A stretch of DNA of 39,196 nt from Pseudomonadota bacterium (lineage in GTDB: Bacteria > Pseudomonadota > Gammaproteobacteria > Thiotrichales > Thiotrichaceae): contig PDPH01000021.1 of the NCBI GenBank assembly GCA_002747435.1, forward strand, positions 1 to 39,196, in the 5' to 3' direction. The notes under the pieces were generated by a model, which worked only from the letters and a program-made list of their open reading frames with translations, did no database searches and was not told where the DNA came from. Within the stretch, counting starts at the first letter, position 1. Each line of letters starts with the position of its first letter. This document shows, one piece after another, positions 26,891 through 35,802 of the stretch. A program made the position numbers and the translations under genes.

Positions 26891-27526
26891 ATGGCGTGTC
26901 ATGATCATCATTGTACTGTTAGCGAATCCCCCCACGGATCTTACCGTCAAGTGCTGTGGGCTGCTTTAGCGATTAATGCTGCGATGTTTATCGTGGAAAT
27001 TATTTACGGTGTTAGAGCCCACTCTTCGTCACTGTTGGCGGATTCCTTGGATTTTCTGGGCGATGCTGCCAATTATGGCATGAGTTTGTGGGTACTGGGT
27101 ATGACTATCACCGCACGGGCAAAAGCGTCTCTGGTTAAAGCTGCCACAATGGCACTGTTTGGTGTTTGGGTATTGGGTGATGCGCTAGGGAGCTTAATGT
27201 CAACGACTGTGCCAGAGGCCAGCACAATGGGGCTAATAGGCATCTTAGCTCTTGCTGCCAATGTGGCTGTGGCGCTGATGCTTTATGTATGGCGTCATGG
27301 TGATAGCAATATGCGCAGTGTGTGGTTATGTAGCCGTAATGATGCTTTAGGGAATATCGCGGTTATGTTGGCCGCCTTAGGCGTCTTTGGTACACAATCA
27401 GCTTGGCCTGATGTCATTGTAGCAGTCATTATGGCAAGTTTGGCATTAAGCGCAGCCTATCAAATTATGCAACAAGCACGCAGCGAGCTCAGTGTAGGTA
27501 AAACGGAGGCTGTTCATGAGCCATAG
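26891..27526 (+). CDS. Minimal cation diffusion facilitator (CDF) transporter
   Basis: A 211-residue membrane protein with a CDF-like architecture of six hydrophobic segments but without the usual C-terminal cytoplasmic domain of about 80-100 residues. The N-terminus MACHDHHC is rich in potential metal ligands. TM2 carries LADSLDFLGDAANY with D54-x3-D58. The TM5 position reads NDALGN (D151-x3-N155) in place of the common H-x3-D. AGGAG lies 7 bases before the ATG. Expected role: export of Zn2+, Cd2+, Co2+ or a similar ion across the inner membrane, induced by the divergent MerR regulator. Short CDF-like cation transporters of this size are known, so the missing domain is probably not a truncation. 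Confidence 0.82.
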   Translation: MACHDHHCTVSESPHGSYRQVLWAALAINAAMFIVEIIYGVRAHSSSLLADSLDFLGDAANYGMSLWVLGMTITARAKASLVKAATMALFGVWVLGDALGSLMSTTVPEASTMGLIGILALAANVAVALMLYVWRHGDSNMRSVWLCSRNDALGNIAVMLAALGVFGTQSAWPDVIVAVIMASLALSAAYQIMQQARSELSVGKTEAVHEP

Positions 27527-27736
27527 TGGTTTATAGTCTGTCCAATAGACACCGTAGCGCTTGAGCCTAAATCTTGCTTCATCCGCCGTGAAAGTATGTT
27601 TATCATTAATAATCCAATGATCTCATTTCGAGGTATCTGCTGCTATTAGCGCAATACAGTGTCCGAAATTACTGGAGCAGATCAACAGGGAATTGGGCTA
27701 TGATAACGGAACAGTTAACGAGACAGGAGCAAAACG

Positions 27737-29509
27737 ATGGGTAAGGGCTTGAAGATGTTAATAGTAGGGACTGTATTTGGGCTATTGGCCGTCTTTGCCT
27801 TTATTGGTGTTAAGAGCATGTTAGGTAATCGCCCCATGGTGACGCGAGATAATGGTTTTATTGCCATTCCGCCTCAAGGTTCTTTAGCGACTAGCAATAG
27901 CGCGACTACTGATACTGGACAAGATGCTTCAAGCCAAGACACCCCGGCGACGGTAGGTGAAGCAACTGATTTGAACACCTTTACTTTGGAAGGAGAACAA
28001 ACGCCTGATAACAATCCGACGGCGGATAACAATCATACTGACGCTGCACAAGCTGCTGCAAATAATCCATCGACTCAACCCGATACAAGGCAATTTGTTT
28101 TAGTGGAAGAATATGGCCAATTAAATCTAACCGTTGATGATCCAGACAGTACCACCGAAGAAGGCGAATTTTTGATTTATGATCAACAAGGTTTGCAAGT
28201 GGCTTCTTCCTCAGGGGGCACAACGGCAAGTTTTGAGTTGGAGCCAGGCCAGTATCGCGTTACGGTCAGTGCTAATGGCAAGGAAAGCACACGCAACCTA
28301 GGTATCTTTAAAGACAAAATCACGAATGCGCGTTTTGAATTACCTGCAAATCCCGCAACAAACCAGCGCCAAAACCAACAGTCAGCGCCAACAACGGCTA
28401 CTGAGTCGGATAAAGGTCAGTTATTGGTCTATGTGCGTGCGGCGGAAAGCAACTCACCAGTTAAGGCTAATATCTATGTGCAAACCAGCAATGGTCAGCA
28501 TGTGGCTAAAAAGAATTATGACGAAAATGCAGATTTCCTACTGCCAGCAGGCACTTACCGTATTACGGTAAAGGCTAAGAATCGTCAAGACATGGGCAAA
28601 ACGGTACGCATTGGGGCAGGAGGTTCACTGCGAGAAACCTTTGCTATGCGAAGCACAGCCACTACCGCGTCTGGCTCACGTTCTACTAATACTAATCATA
28701 ATCAGCCACAGGCTCAAAGCCAGTCACAAACACCCGCACCGAGTACAAGTACAGTTCCTGCGCCTGCTGCTTTACCCGCAGATGGTACTTTGAAGATGAG
28801 CTTGGATACGACAGAAGGCTTACCACAACGTGCCCGCTTTATTATTCATGACAAAAGCGGGGTGCGTTTGGCCGATCTTGGGCCTGCAAACACGGCTGAG
28901 TTGCAATTGCCACCGGGTAGTTATGATATTGAAATCGACTTTGGTCGTCGCGCTAAACGAACCCATAACGATAATATCCGCAGTATTGATATTGTCTCCG
29001 GTAAAACCAGCATGGTCACATTTAATGCGGCTGATTTTGTCATGCAGACAGATCGTCCTGCACGTCCTGTGCGTCCGCTGGGTGGCTCACGACAACAATC
29101 ACAACAACAAGCACCTGTGACACAGCAAAACCATTCTAGCCGCAATCCCGCTACTCAAACGCAACAAGCGCAAGGACAAGAACAAGGACTGTTACAACTA
29201 AATGCGGTTTCTAGCGTGGATGGTTCACCTGTGCAGGTCAATTTTAGTGTTTCCACACCTAATGGGCGTTTGATCCATAATCTGAATAGGGTAGCAACGG
29301 CTGAAGTTGATGTGCCTATTGGTGATATTATCGTGGCGATTCATTATAAAGATTTGACTGGTTCAGAGCGGATTACGATTAAGCCGAATGAGCCAACCGC
29401 TTATACATTTACTATCTTGCCGCCAGAGCAAACACAGCAGTCAGGCTCAACCGAACAAATTTTGATAGATCAGATTCAACAAGAAATTTTCAGACGTTTG
29501 AATCAGTAA
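27737..29509 (+). CDS. Membrane-anchored protein with four beta-sandwich-like repeats, function unknown
   Basis: A 590-residue protein that I do not recognise. It has an N-terminal membrane anchor at about residues 7-28 with a short basic start, then a Ser/Thr/Asn/Gln-rich region. Four related domains follow at about 127-202, 227-304, 350-431 and 484-562. Each begins with a G-x-L strand, continues with a strand ending in a turn such as DQQG, SNG, KSG or PNG, then reaches a LxxGxY-like loop (EPGQYRVTV, PAGTYRITV, PPGSYDIEI, PIGDIIVAI). This resembles carboxypeptidase-regulatory or transthyretin-like folds. Linkers are rich in Gln, Asn, Ser, Thr and Pro. The C-terminus ends in a short helix (QILIDQIQQEIFRRLNQ). 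AGGAG lies 7 bases before the ATG. It probably faces the periplasm. Confidence 0.8.
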   Translation: MGKGLKMLIVGTVFGLLAVFAFIGVKSMLGNRPMVTRDNGFIAIPPQGSLATSNSATTDTGQDASSQDTPATVGEATDLNTFTLEGEQTPDNNPTADNNHTDAAQAAANNPSTQPDTRQFVLVEEYGQLNLTVDDPDSTTEEGEFLIYDQQGLQVASSSGGTTASFELEPGQYRVTVSANGKESTRNLGIFKDKITNARFELPANPATNQRQNQQSAPTTATESDKGQLLVYVRAAESNSPVKANIYVQTSNGQHVAKKNYDENADFLLPAGTYRITVKAKNRQDMGKTVRIGAGGSLRETFAMRSTATTASGSRSTNTNHNQPQAQSQSQTPAPSTSTVPAPAALPADGTLKMSLDTTEGLPQRARFIIHDKSGVRLADLGPANTAELQLPPGSYDIEIDFGRRAKRTHNDNIRSIDIVSGKTSMVTFNAADFVMQTDRPARPVRPLGGSRQQSQQQAPVTQQNHSSRNPATQTQQAQGQEQGLLQLNAVSSVDGSPVQVNFSVSTPNGRLIHNLNRVATAEVDVPIGDIIVAIHYKDLTGSERITIKPNEPTAYTFTILPPEQTQQSGSTEQILIDQIQQEIFRRLNQ

Positions 29510-29525
29510 ATACCCTACCCATACT

Positions 29526-29555
29526 CATGCAGCAAACACTTGGTATTGCTGCATG
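29526..29555. terminator. Hairpin after the four-repeat protein gene
   Basis: A 10-base-pair perfect stem (CATGCAGCAA with TTGCTGCATG) and a 10-base loop lie 16 bases after the stop codon. The sequence beyond is AT-rich but has no continuous T run, so it is a possible terminator or 3' stabiliser rather than a textbook intrinsic terminator. Confidence 0.45.
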
Positions 29556-29604
29556 ATAATGTAATTATTACAAAAACATCACAATAAAACTTGCGGGAAT
29601 GATT

Positions 29605-29997
29605 ATGAAAATAAACGGCACATTTGAAGTCAATCTACACGCTTTGGATACATTTCATACAGGTCATAGCAGCGTCGAGTTGAAGCGTATGTCGATTAAT
29701 AAAACCTATCAAGGCGCTTTACAGGCGACAAGTCAGGGGGAGATGCTCAGTGTCATTACGCCGGTGGAAGACTCTGCTGCTTATGTGGCGGTTGAGGAGG
29801 TGCAAGGCACGCTGGAAGGTAAACAGGGCAGTTTTGTATTGCAACATTTTGGCAGTATGAATCGTGATGATATTCGTCTGATTCTGGAGGTTGTGCCCGA
29901 TTCCGCGACAGGGGATCTGGTGGGTTTGCGGGGCAAAATGAATATTGATATTCAAGACGGTGAACATTTATACGTGTTTGATTACGAACTTGTTTGA
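29605..29997 (+). CDS. DUF3224 family protein
   Basis: A 130-residue soluble protein matching the DUF3224 pattern. It opens MKINGTFEVNLHAL; the middle has KTYQGALQATSQGEMLSVIT, YVAVEEVQGTLEGKQGSFVL and QHFGSMNRDD, and the end has VVPDSATGDLVGLRGKMNI then DGEHLYVFDYEL. The family is predicted to form a small beta-barrel (lipocalin-like or allene-oxide-cyclase-like); its biochemical role is unknown. I chose the ATG at 29605 because GGGA lies about 6 bases upstream, whereas the ATG at 29599 is immediately adjacent to it. It is followed by sbcD after 84 bases on the same strand. Confidence 0.88.
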   Translation: MKINGTFEVNLHALDTFHTGHSSVELKRMSINKTYQGALQATSQGEMLSVITPVEDSAAYVAVEEVQGTLEGKQGSFVLQHFGSMNRDDIRLILEVVPDSATGDLVGLRGKMNIDIQDGEHLYVFDYELV

Positions 29998-30081
29998 CTG
30001 CTCGCCAAAGCGTACAGTTCAATTTTTCACCCAGATCAGTCACAATACGAGCCTTAATCCCAAACTGGCTCTATTGATTCC

Positions 30082-31332
30082 ATGCGTTTATTGCACACTT
30101 CCGACTGGCATCTGGGGCAGATGCTGCACCATTTTGAGCGCCGCTATGAGCATCAATGTTTTTTAGATTGGCTGCTACAAACACTAGAAGAGCAGCGCAT
30201 TGATGCTTTGTTGCTGGCTGGCGATATTTTTGATAATGCGAATCCTTCAGCAGCCAGCCAGCAGCAGTTCTACACCTTTCTGACGCAAGCTCGCCAACGT
30301 ATTCCCCATTTAAATACTGTGATAATCGCTGGTAATCACGACTCACCGGCTCGCTTAGAAGCACCCAAGCCATTTATGCAGCTTTTTGAGGTGAGTGTGA
30401 TGGGACAAGTACCTTGGTTGGATAGTGAGCAGATTGATTGGGATAGCTTAATTATTCCTTTGAAGGATAAACAAGGCCAGATACAAGCTTGGTGTCTGGC
30501 CGTGCCTTTCTTGCGTCCGGCTGATTTACCTAAACTGGCCGGTGATACGAGCTATGCCAAGGGCGTCAAAGCCTTGTATCAGCAGTTAACTGAACGGGCT
30601 ATTAGCCTGAGACAGCCTGGTCAGGCTTTGATTGCTCTGGGACACTGCCACGTAAGCGGTGGCAAAGCTTCGGAGGACTCCGAGCGTAGAATTGTCATAG
30701 GAGGCAGCGAAGCTTTGCCTGTAAATCTCTTTGCCGATGAGCTGGCTTATGTTGCCTTGGGTCACTTGCACCTAGCACAAACCTTAGGTGGTCAAACAAC
30801 TCGGCGTTATTGTGGCAGTCCTTTGCCATTGTCTTTTGCAGAAACCAATTACCCCCATCAAGTGCTGATTATTGAGTTGACGGGAGAGCAAGTCGCTAGT
30901 GTGGAAACTGTGCGTGTACCACGCTTTGTTGAGCTATTGCGTGTACCCGCCACACCTGCGCCATTGGAAGCCGTCTATGCCGCGCTGCAAACTTTGCCGG
31001 ATTGTGAGGATGACACTGATGGACTGGCAAATGCACCTTATTTGGAAGTCAGAGTTAAGCTACACGAACCTGAACCAGCTTTACGTAAACAAGTAGAAAG
31101 TCGCTTACAAGGCAAAGCGGTACGGCTGGCTAAAATTGAGCTAAGCACGCCACAACAGCAGCCTTCAGATTGCTTGGCATCCAGTATGACCTTGGATCAA
31201 TTGGATAAGCTAGACCCTATGGTATTGCTGGAAAACCTATACCAACAGCAATACAAGGTCGAACTACCCAATGATTTACAGCTAGCATTTGCTGAGTTGA
31301 TGCAAGTATCAATTATGGATCCACAGTCATGA
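30082..31332 (+). CDS. sbcD: Exonuclease subunit SbcD (Mre11-like)
   Basis: A 416-residue metallophosphoesterase subunit of the SbcCD nuclease. Metal and catalytic residues are visible: D8 and H10 in LLHTSDWHLGQ, D48 in LLLAGDIFDNANPS, N85-H86 in IIAGNHDSPARL, and GHCHVSGGKASEDSERRI and LGHLHLAQTLGG further on. SbcCD opens DNA hairpins and processes palindromes, stalled forks and protein-blocked ends. The stop codon overlaps the sbcC start (ATGA), so the two are co-translated. The ribosome site is weak. Confidence 0.96.
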   Translation: MRLLHTSDWHLGQMLHHFERRYEHQCFLDWLLQTLEEQRIDALLLAGDIFDNANPSAASQQQFYTFLTQARQRIPHLNTVIIAGNHDSPARLEAPKPFMQLFEVSVMGQVPWLDSEQIDWDSLIIPLKDKQGQIQAWCLAVPFLRPADLPKLAGDTSYAKGVKALYQQLTERAISLRQPGQALIALGHCHVSGGKASEDSERRIVIGGSEALPVNLFADELAYVALGHLHLAQTLGGQTTRRYCGSPLPLSFAETNYPHQVLIIELTGEQVASVETVRVPRFVELLRVPATPAPLEAVYAALQTLPDCEDDTDGLANAPYLEVRVKLHEPEPALRKQVESRLQGKAVRLAKIELSTPQQQPSDCLASSMTLDQLDKLDPMVLLENLYQQQYKVELPNDLQLAFAELMQVSIMDPQS

Positions 31333-34300
31333 AAATACTCGCCCTACGCGGCAAGAATCTGGCTTCTCTAAGTCAAGGTTTTGAGGTGGACTTTACCCAG
31401 CCACCCTTAGTCGATGCAGGTATTTTTGCGATTACAGGGTCTACTGGAGCGGGTAAAAGTACCTTATTAGATGCTTTATGTTTAGCCTTGTATAACGACA
31501 CGCCGCGTTTACTCAAAGCCAGCAGCCGAGACGCGCCTTTACCCGATGTCGCAGGCGAAGCTTTGCCCCCGCGTGATGTGCGTAGTCTATTACGGCGCGG
31601 AGCGGCAGAAGGTTTTGCTGAGGTGGATTTTATTGGCAATGACCAACAAGTTTACCGAGCGCGCTGGAGTGTGCGGCGGGCGCGCAATAAAGCCGCTGGC
31701 AAATTACAGCAGGTGGATATGAGCTTATTGCGCTTGCCCGATGAAAAACCAATAGGCGGACGGCTAAAAAAGGAAGTATTGCCTGCCATTCGTGAGCGGG
31801 TTGGCTTGAGTTTTGAGCAATTCACCCGTGCGGTATTATTGGCACAGCATGAGTTTGCCGCCTTTTTAAAAGCACCGGATGATGAACGTGCTAGCTTATT
31901 GGAAACCTTGACCGGCACAGAACGTTTTGCTGAGCTGTCGCAACAGGCTTATATCCGTGCTAAACAAGAGCGCGAGCAGGTCACACAACTGGAAAACCGT
32001 TTACAACAACAGTTGCCATTGGACGCTGAAGCGCGACAACAACAAGAACTGACCCGTGAACAAGCGGCTGCTCAAACAGCTCAATTGGAGCAACAGCAAG
32101 CCAAACTGGAACAACAATTACAATGGCATGCCAACCGTGAACGCTTGCAAGCCGCGCGGGATGAGGCTGAGCAGCATCAGCAACAGATACAAGCCGAGCA
32201 AAATCAGGCAAAAGGACGCCAACAGTATTTGCAGCATGTACTAGCCGCACAGCCAGCTCGAACTTTGTTACAAAACAAAGCCAGTCTACAAGCCGAACAC
32301 CAAAGCATTCAGCAGCAAGTCAATGAGCTACAGCAAGCCTGGCAAGCATTGGAACAAAATCTGCAAGTTGCGCAAACCCAATTACAAACGGCTCAGCAAC
32401 AGCAGCTTCAAGCTCAACAAACACAAACCGATACGCTGCCATTATTGCATCAAGCCCGCTTATTAGATGCACGCTTAGAGGACTTATCCGCAGCGCTCCA
32501 TACTGTAAATGCTCAATGCGCCCGTTTACAACAGGAGCAACAGACCTTGCTGAAACAGCAAACCCAGTTGCAACAAGCGCAATCTTTATTACAGCAACAA
32601 TGGCAAGCTGGGCAGGACTGGCTAGGTGCACATAGTCATTGGCGCTTATTGGGAGAATCGTGGCCACAATGGCAGGTTTTATTGGAGCAAGCTAATCAGT
32701 TAGCACAAACTCTAGACGATCTGCATAGCCAACAGCAGCAGCAAAAAGCGACACAACTACAACAAGAACATGATTGTCTGAACCTAGAGCGTGAACTAGA
32801 ACGTTTAAGCGATGCTATGACAGCAGCTCACAAAACCTTAGATGCAGCTAAAAAAACTTTAGCGGGCTTTGATCTGGAACATCTGGCTCAAGAAAAACAA
32901 CAATGGGAAGAAAAAAAGCAGGTGCTCCTGACTGCCCAACAATTAAAAGATAAAGTGCGACAAGTGACTAAGCATCATAAAGTCTTGCAGGCACGGCATG
33001 ATCGACTTCTGAGTGAGCAAAGTACTTGTCAGCAATGCTTGGCTGATGTGCGCGATGAGTTACCTTTGCAAGCCGCCAGACTGGAACAAGCCAGCAAAAG
33101 TCTGGCACAAGCTGAGCTGGCCTGTCGGGATAATGTAGAAGCCTTACGCACTGCTTTGCAGCAAGGTGAACCTTGTCCAGTGTGTGGAGCGCTTGAGCAT
33201 CCTTATATGGCTGAAATACGGCCTATTGGTGATGTCTTGTTAGCGACGCTGCTGAATGAACGTCAGCAGCAACAGCAAGCTTGGGAAAAACTGAAAACCC
33301 AAGAAACAGAATACCTTACCCGTCTGGAAACATTGCAGTCACACTATCAAGAAGTCGAGCAGGAACGGCAAGGACTCGCCCAAGAACAAAAGCAACATGA
33401 GCAAGCTTGGTTTGCACACGCTGCTTTGCATTTCGTGGCAGAGACGGAGGATGCGCTTGAAGATCAATTGGAGCAAGTGCAACAAATCTTGGATGAACAA
33501 GTTCAGCTTGAAACAGCGAGTCGCCTAGCACAACAGGCGCGTGATCGTGCTCAAAGCAAGCTGGACAGTTGTCAGCAGGAACAATTGCGGTCGCGCGCTG
33601 ATTTTCAGGAAGCTAAGCAGCAATTGACCTTAAGCCGTCAGGCAGTCCATTCATTGGAAGAACGTTTTCAACAAGAAGAGCAACGTCTGCATGCCTTGCT
33701 AGACTCATTGCAAGCGCCTTTAGTTGTACAAGCCGAAGATTGGCGGGTGCAATGGCAACAAGATACGGCTGGCTTTTTGGCGCTACAACAGTCACAAGCC
33801 TTGGATTGGCAACAACAGCAACAAACAATGCTACAGCAACAGCAAGCTTTGCAGGCATTGCAAGCGGAATTGAAATATGCTCAGGATAAAATCCAGCGCA
33901 ATGAGGACGATGTTAGACAGGCAGTGCAGCAGCAACAAGCCCTACAAACGGATTATCAGGCACATTATTCTGAGCGACAAAATTTATTGAATGGTGAGGC
34001 AGCAGACACTGTTGAGCAGCGCTTGCAGCAAGCTCTACAAACAAGTGCTGCTCACTTAGCCGAGTGCCAACAGCAGCTTAAGCTCATACAGTTACAGCAA
34101 CAAGATGTGGCCGCAGAACTCAAATCAGTGACCTATGCCTTGGACAAGTGCAACAGCGCTTACCAGACAGCCAAACAGTCTTTACAAGATTGGCTGCTGG
34201 CGTGGAATCAGAATCAGCACCATGAAGCGCATTTGGACGAAGCACAGTTGCAGGCACTATTGGCGCATAAAGCTAACTGGCTTCAGCAAGAGCAGCACTG

Positions 34301-35087
34301 GCAACAGCATTTAAAACAAGCCTTGGATAAAGCACACATTGTATTACAGGAACGTGAGCGGCAGCTAAGTTGTCATTTGGCCTTGCAGCCAGCGGACACT
34401 TTGACACGCTTAGACGCTTTGCAGCAAGAGCAGCAAAACTTGCTACAAGCTTTGCAAACGTCAAGGGAGACATGGCAGCAAGCGGTGTTGACCTTAAAGC
34501 AGGATGATGCTTGCCGTGCTGCGGCCGAGAGTTTATTGGCAAGCTTAGAACAGCAGCAAGCTAAATTACGGGTATGGGATCAATTGGATGATTTGATTGG
34601 CTCGGCTTCGGGCAAAAAATTCCGTAATTTTGCACAGCAATACAGCTTGGATATTTTGGTGGCACATGCGAATCGTCATTTAGCTGATTTATCACGGCGT
34701 TATATTTTGCAGAGCATTCCTGATAGTTTGGCTTTATTGGTGCGTGATTTGGATATGGGTAGCGAAGTACGTTCAGTACATTCATTGTCCGGTGGTGAGT
34801 CCTTTTTGGTTTCGCTAGCCTTGGCTTTGGGCTTGGCCTCGCTATCTTCTAGCCGTGTGCAAGTGGAATCATTGTTCATTGATGAGGGTTTTGGCAGTTT
34901 GGATACTGATTCATTGCGGGTTGCGATGGATGCTTTAGATAAGCTGCAAGCACAAGGACGTAAAGTGGGCGTGATTTCGCATATACAGGAAATGACCGAG
35001 CGTATTGGTGTGCAAATACAAGTGAAACGCAGCGCTGGTGGACAAAGCAAATTGATTATAATTTCTCCAACTTCATCATTTTATTGA
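31329..35087 (+). CDS. sbcC: Exonuclease subunit SbcC (Rad50-like)
   Basis: A 1252-residue SMC-like ATPase, somewhat longer than E. coli SbcC (about 1050). Walker A GSTGAGKS is at residues 37-44. The very long coiled coil (about 190-1080) is unusually rich in glutamine and leucine. The zinc hook CPVC is at 616-619, near the middle as required for dimer linking. The ABC signature LSGGE is at 1153-1157, and Walker B with FIDEGFGSLD is near 1185. It drives SbcD nuclease activity by ATP-dependent movement. Many long open frames on the opposite strand are by-products of the CAG/CAA repeats. Only about 50 bases separate it from the next gene. Confidence 0.96.
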   Translation: MKILALRGKNLASLSQGFEVDFTQPPLVDAGIFAITGSTGAGKSTLLDALCLALYNDTPRLLKASSRDAPLPDVAGEALPPRDVRSLLRRGAAEGFAEVDFIGNDQQVYRARWSVRRARNKAAGKLQQVDMSLLRLPDEKPIGGRLKKEVLPAIRERVGLSFEQFTRAVLLAQHEFAAFLKAPDDERASLLETLTGTERFAELSQQAYIRAKQEREQVTQLENRLQQQLPLDAEARQQQELTREQAAAQTAQLEQQQAKLEQQLQWHANRERLQAARDEAEQHQQQIQAEQNQAKGRQQYLQHVLAAQPARTLLQNKASLQAEHQSIQQQVNELQQAWQALEQNLQVAQTQLQTAQQQQLQAQQTQTDTLPLLHQARLLDARLEDLSAALHTVNAQCARLQQEQQTLLKQQTQLQQAQSLLQQQWQAGQDWLGAHSHWRLLGESWPQWQVLLEQANQLAQTLDDLHSQQQQQKATQLQQEHDCLNLERELERLSDAMTAAHKTLDAAKKTLAGFDLEHLAQEKQQWEEKKQVLLTAQQLKDKVRQVTKHHKVLQARHDRLLSEQSTCQQCLADVRDELPLQAARLEQASKSLAQAELACRDNVEALRTALQQGEPCPVCGALEHPYMAEIRPIGDVLLATLLNERQQQQQAWEKLKTQETEYLTRLETLQSHYQEVEQERQGLAQEQKQHEQAWFAHAALHFVAETEDALEDQLEQVQQILDEQVQLETASRLAQQARDRAQSKLDSCQQEQLRSRADFQEAKQQLTLSRQAVHSLEERFQQEEQRLHALLDSLQAPLVVQAEDWRVQWQQDTAGFLALQQSQALDWQQQQQTMLQQQQALQALQAELKYAQDKIQRNEDDVRQAVQQQQALQTDYQAHYSERQNLLNGEAADTVEQRLQQALQTSAAHLAECQQQLKLIQLQQQDVAAELKSVTYALDKCNSAYQTAKQSLQDWLLAWNQNQHHEAHLDEAQLQALLAHKANWLQQEQHWQQHLKQALDKAHIVLQERERQLSCHLALQPADTLTRLDALQQEQQNLLQALQTSRETWQQAVLTLKQDDACRAAAESLLASLEQQQAKLRVWDQLDDLIGSASGKKFRNFAQQYSLDILVAHANRHLADLSRRYILQSIPDSLALLVRDLDMGSEVRSVHSLSGGESFLVSLALALGLASLSSSRVQVESLFIDEGFGSLDTDSLRVAMDALDKLQAQGRKVGVISHIQEMTERIGVQIQVKRSAGGQSKLIIISPTSSFY

Positions 35088-35138
35088 TAAAAAGACTAAA
35101 CTTAAAAGTTTAATGAAATGATAATGGGAGCTAATGAA

Positions 35139-35780
35139 ATGAAGAAACATTTGATGTTGGCGGGAGTATTGTGTTTGCTTACGGCTGTGCCGACTTGGGC
35201 GGCGAGTGTCGGGGTGGATGATACGGTCTATCAAGTTCACCGTGTCAGTGCTAATGATGTACTAAATTTGCGCGCAGGCCCCGGTGTTCACCATAAAATT
35301 ATCACCCAATTACCCGCTAATGGTCGTGGTGTAGTAGCGATGGGGGAAGAACAGATTGTCGGTCGATCAACGTGGATTAAGATCGCTTGGGCAGGTAAGC
35401 AAGGTTGGGTGAATAAGCGCTACTTGCAAGCGATACGTCTGGGTGCTAACGGTCGACCAGTGGGCGCGGATGTGATGTTGAAATGTTTGGGAACTGCGCC
35501 TTTCTGGAAATTGGATATTAGTGAGCGAAAAATGACTGTAGCCATGCCCCATGGACCAAAATACGAAGTAGCAGTAGATTTTCGTCAGCAATCGGCTAAT
35601 AATAGGTCGATCGCTGTGGTAGCTGCTCATCGCGGCAATGCGCAAACCACCGCCTTTTTACAGAAAGTCGAGCGTTGCAGTGATGGTATGTCTAACAAGA
35701 TGTATCCCTATTCCGTCAGTGCAGTTCTCAATAGTTATAAAGTTGTATCGGGGTGTTGTTCCCTATCTAATGCAAACTAA
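35139..35780 (+). CDS. Secreted SH3-domain protein with C-terminal COG3650-like domain
   Basis: A 213-residue exported protein. A signal peptide (MKKHLMLAGVLCLLTAVPTW, cleaved near WAA-S) precedes a bacterial SH3 domain, VLNLRAGPGVHHKIITQLPA to QGWVNKRYLQA (about residues 40-98). A C-terminal domain then has CLGTAPFWKLDIS and CSDGMSNKMYPYSV, ending with VVSGCC; this pattern recalls the COG3650 family of predicted envelope proteins. I chose the ATG at 35139, which has GGGAG 8 bases upstream; earlier in-frame ATGs lack a site. It may bind cell wall or another envelope component. Function is unknown. Confidence 0.82.
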   Translation: MKKHLMLAGVLCLLTAVPTWAASVGVDDTVYQVHRVSANDVLNLRAGPGVHHKIITQLPANGRGVVAMGEEQIVGRSTWIKIAWAGKQGWVNKRYLQAIRLGANGRPVGADVMLKCLGTAPFWKLDISERKMTVAMPHGPKYEVAVDFRQQSANNRSIAVVAAHRGNAQTTAFLQKVERCSDGMSNKMYPYSVSAVLNSYKVVSGCCSLSNAN

Positions 35781-35802
35781 TTCAAGCCGAGTTAATTAAA
35801 TC

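Noticed and set aside
27699..27704. TATGAT -10-like hexamer before the four-repeat protein gene
   Set aside because: No matching -35 element lies 16-18 bases upstream, so a promoter cannot be claimed.
31373..35050. Several open frames of 70-115 codons antisense to sbcC
   Set aside because: They are low-complexity consequences of CAG/CAA-rich codons in the coiled coil and resemble no protein.
35097..35112. TAAACTT/AAGTTTA inverted repeat before the SH3-domain gene
   Set aside because: The two-base centre cannot form a hairpin loop as it stands, and an AT-rich 7-mer pair may be chance; an operator cannot be supported.
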